From Spirochaetaceae bacterium (GTDB lineage Bacteria > Spirochaetota > Spirochaetia > Treponematales > Breznakiellaceae): a stretch of DNA of 5,785 bases. The translations under genes and the position numbers were made by a program. The stretch spans positions 1 to 5,785 of the forward strand of contig JAITGJ010000202.1 in assembly GCA_031280705.1 (NCBI GenBank). Reading direction: 5' to 3'. This document shows positions 4,896-5,785 of this stretch, piece after piece; positions within the stretch are counted from its first letter, which is position 1; each line of letters starts with the position of its first letter. A model generated the notes under the pieces. It made no database searches and was not told the origin of the DNA. It worked only from the letters and a program-made list of their open reading frames with translations.

Positions 4896-5681
4896 TTATA
4901 TACGCTCTCCTTTTGCAACGATAAACGAAATAAAATTCGTAGTTTTTCCTTGTCCATAAAAACAGAACAACAGGGTGTGTATTCCAAAAACCGGCACGGT
5001 TGCGCCAAATATCCATAGAGGGATCATGCGGTTTTCCCGCACAGGAATGATGCAAATTTTATTTTCCCATGTGCCGGTATCGATAAAAATGTCTATCCTG
5101 CCTTTTTTCGCATTCTTTAACAGCACACCCGCTTGCCATATTTTTTCTACTGTTCCGAAGTTAAAATACTTAAATCCAACTGAACAGCCGCCGGATAATC
5201 CGGTTACTGCCTGTTGTATTCCTTCTGCCGCCAGGTTTGGCCCGCGCATGGTAAAATAGGGTGATTGTGTATGCTTTTTTGTTCTTCCTCGCCTGTCCGT
5301 CAGCACACAGGCAGAATAGGCGGGAATTTTTGCGCCGGGCATGAGCTCTCCCGTCCGTTCAACCTGCGTGGAAAAAGGCGCCTGCAAAAATCGACCGTTA
5401 GCAGTCATTGTTAGTTCCGCCATACATGACTGACGGGCGGGGAAAAAATCCCCTGTTTGTCTATGGTAATTTACAAACCAGCGCCCGTTCACCGTGAATA
5501 TGCCGCCATGGGTATTGCCGCCATACGCGGTAGAGTGTACCTGGTTTTCATTATCTCTTCCGAGGGAGACCAGTACGCCTTGATAGGTAAAAGGTCCAAG
5601 AGGCGCAGGCGCGGTGGAATAGCATAATGCGTGACCGTTGTTTTTATTCACCGCATAATAGCACAGATATAGTGGTTCCAC
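4896..5681 (-). pseudogene. Family 43 glycoside hydrolase, C-terminal fragment
   Basis: These 261 codons match the second half of a GH43 enzyme: ALCYSTAPAPLGPFTYQGVL (18-37), GGNTHGGIFTVNGRWFVNYHR (54-74, with the conserved H58), an R-containing strand (ARQSCMAEL, 82-90), then a CBM6-like C-terminal domain starting at GGCSVGFKYFNFG (164-176) and ending in TTNFISFIVAKGERI. About 200 N-terminal residues with the catalytic base are missing. Homology fades just before 5681, where the frame would need a GTG without a ribosome binding site, and a TGA lies further upstream at 5723-5721. Its TAA (4898-4896) touches the ATG of the next GH43 gene. It could be a true 5'-truncated gene or the end of a longer one whose front lies outside the window after an insertion; the repeat-rich 5690-5785 argues for the former. 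Confidence 0.8.
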
Positions 5682-5689
5682 ATAAGAAT

Positions 5690-5785
5690 AACTAAAGAAG
5701 ATATACAGATTACACAGATTTCAGTCCCCAGAACCGGTATAATCCATAAAAATCCATGGGTTTTTTCAAGAATCCGTGTATTCCA
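5690..5785. repeat. Non-coding region of short AATCC/ACAGAT repeats
   Basis: TATACAGAT and TACACAGAT stand in tandem (5702-5710, 5711-5719). AATCC recurs at 5741, 5751 and 5771, in 10-base phase, as AATCCATAAA, AATCCATGGG and AATCCGTGTA. The stretch is AT-rich and has stop codons in the frame of the neighbouring hydrolase. Similar AATCTGTGTAATC-type strings occur between genes in many bacterial genomes; their role is not known to me. It may extend past the window edge. Confidence 0.6.

Noticed and set aside
4179..5018. Plus-strand open frame of 279 codons
   Set aside because: It is antisense to the GH43 and transposase remnants, whose minus-strand reading has clear family motifs.

Overview
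This window looks like chromosomal DNA from a host-associated spirochaete, most likely a Treponema of the termite-gut type. That is inferred from the kinds of protein present: a HigA-like regulator with a long lysine/alanine/proline-rich tail, an exported CsgG/LpoB-like protein with a strand-rich C-terminus, ISAs1 and XRE debris, and plant-fibre glycoside hydrolases. No rRNA or tRNA is present, so the assignment rests on gene content only. The left 3.5 kb is an intact, ordinary region. The right 2.1 kb is a gene graveyard.

Left to right: positions 1-114 hold a cluster of strong hairpins, one of which is a plus-strand terminator for a gene lying before the window. A metallo-beta-lactamase-fold hydrolase follows on the minus strand (265-1062). 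A 476-bp divergent intergenic region carries a promoter for each neighbour. Then comes a plus-strand HigA-like XRE regulator with an AT-hook-like, histone-H1-like tail (1539-2054). It has no HigB toxin beside it. A second cluster of four hairpins (2091-2193), ending in a very strong terminator, separates it from an exported CsgG/LpoB-domain protein with a beta-barrel-like C-terminal half (2324-3457).

From 3706 to 5681 everything reads on the minus strand and everything is broken. Read in the direction of transcription (from the right), there is the C-terminal part of one family 43 glycoside hydrolase. Its stop codon abuts the start of a second family 43 gene. That second gene carries an in-frame TGA and an apparent internal deletion, and is cut off and fused in frame to an ISAs1-family transposase fragment. 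The transposase has lost its N-terminus and its middle, with an apparent microhomology deletion that shifts the frame. It abuts the last 56 codons of an XRE regulator. The far right end (about 5690-5785) is non-coding and built of short AATCC- and ACAGAT-type repeats.

The intact genes do not form an operon or an obvious pathway: each has its own ribosome binding site and terminators lie between them. The most interesting points are the orphan HigA/AT-hook chimera with a candidate self-operator and a palindromic coding repeat, the two hairpin arrays that bracket the hydrolase-regulator pair, and the layered wreckage at the right. I did not find convincing evidence for a new multi-gene system.
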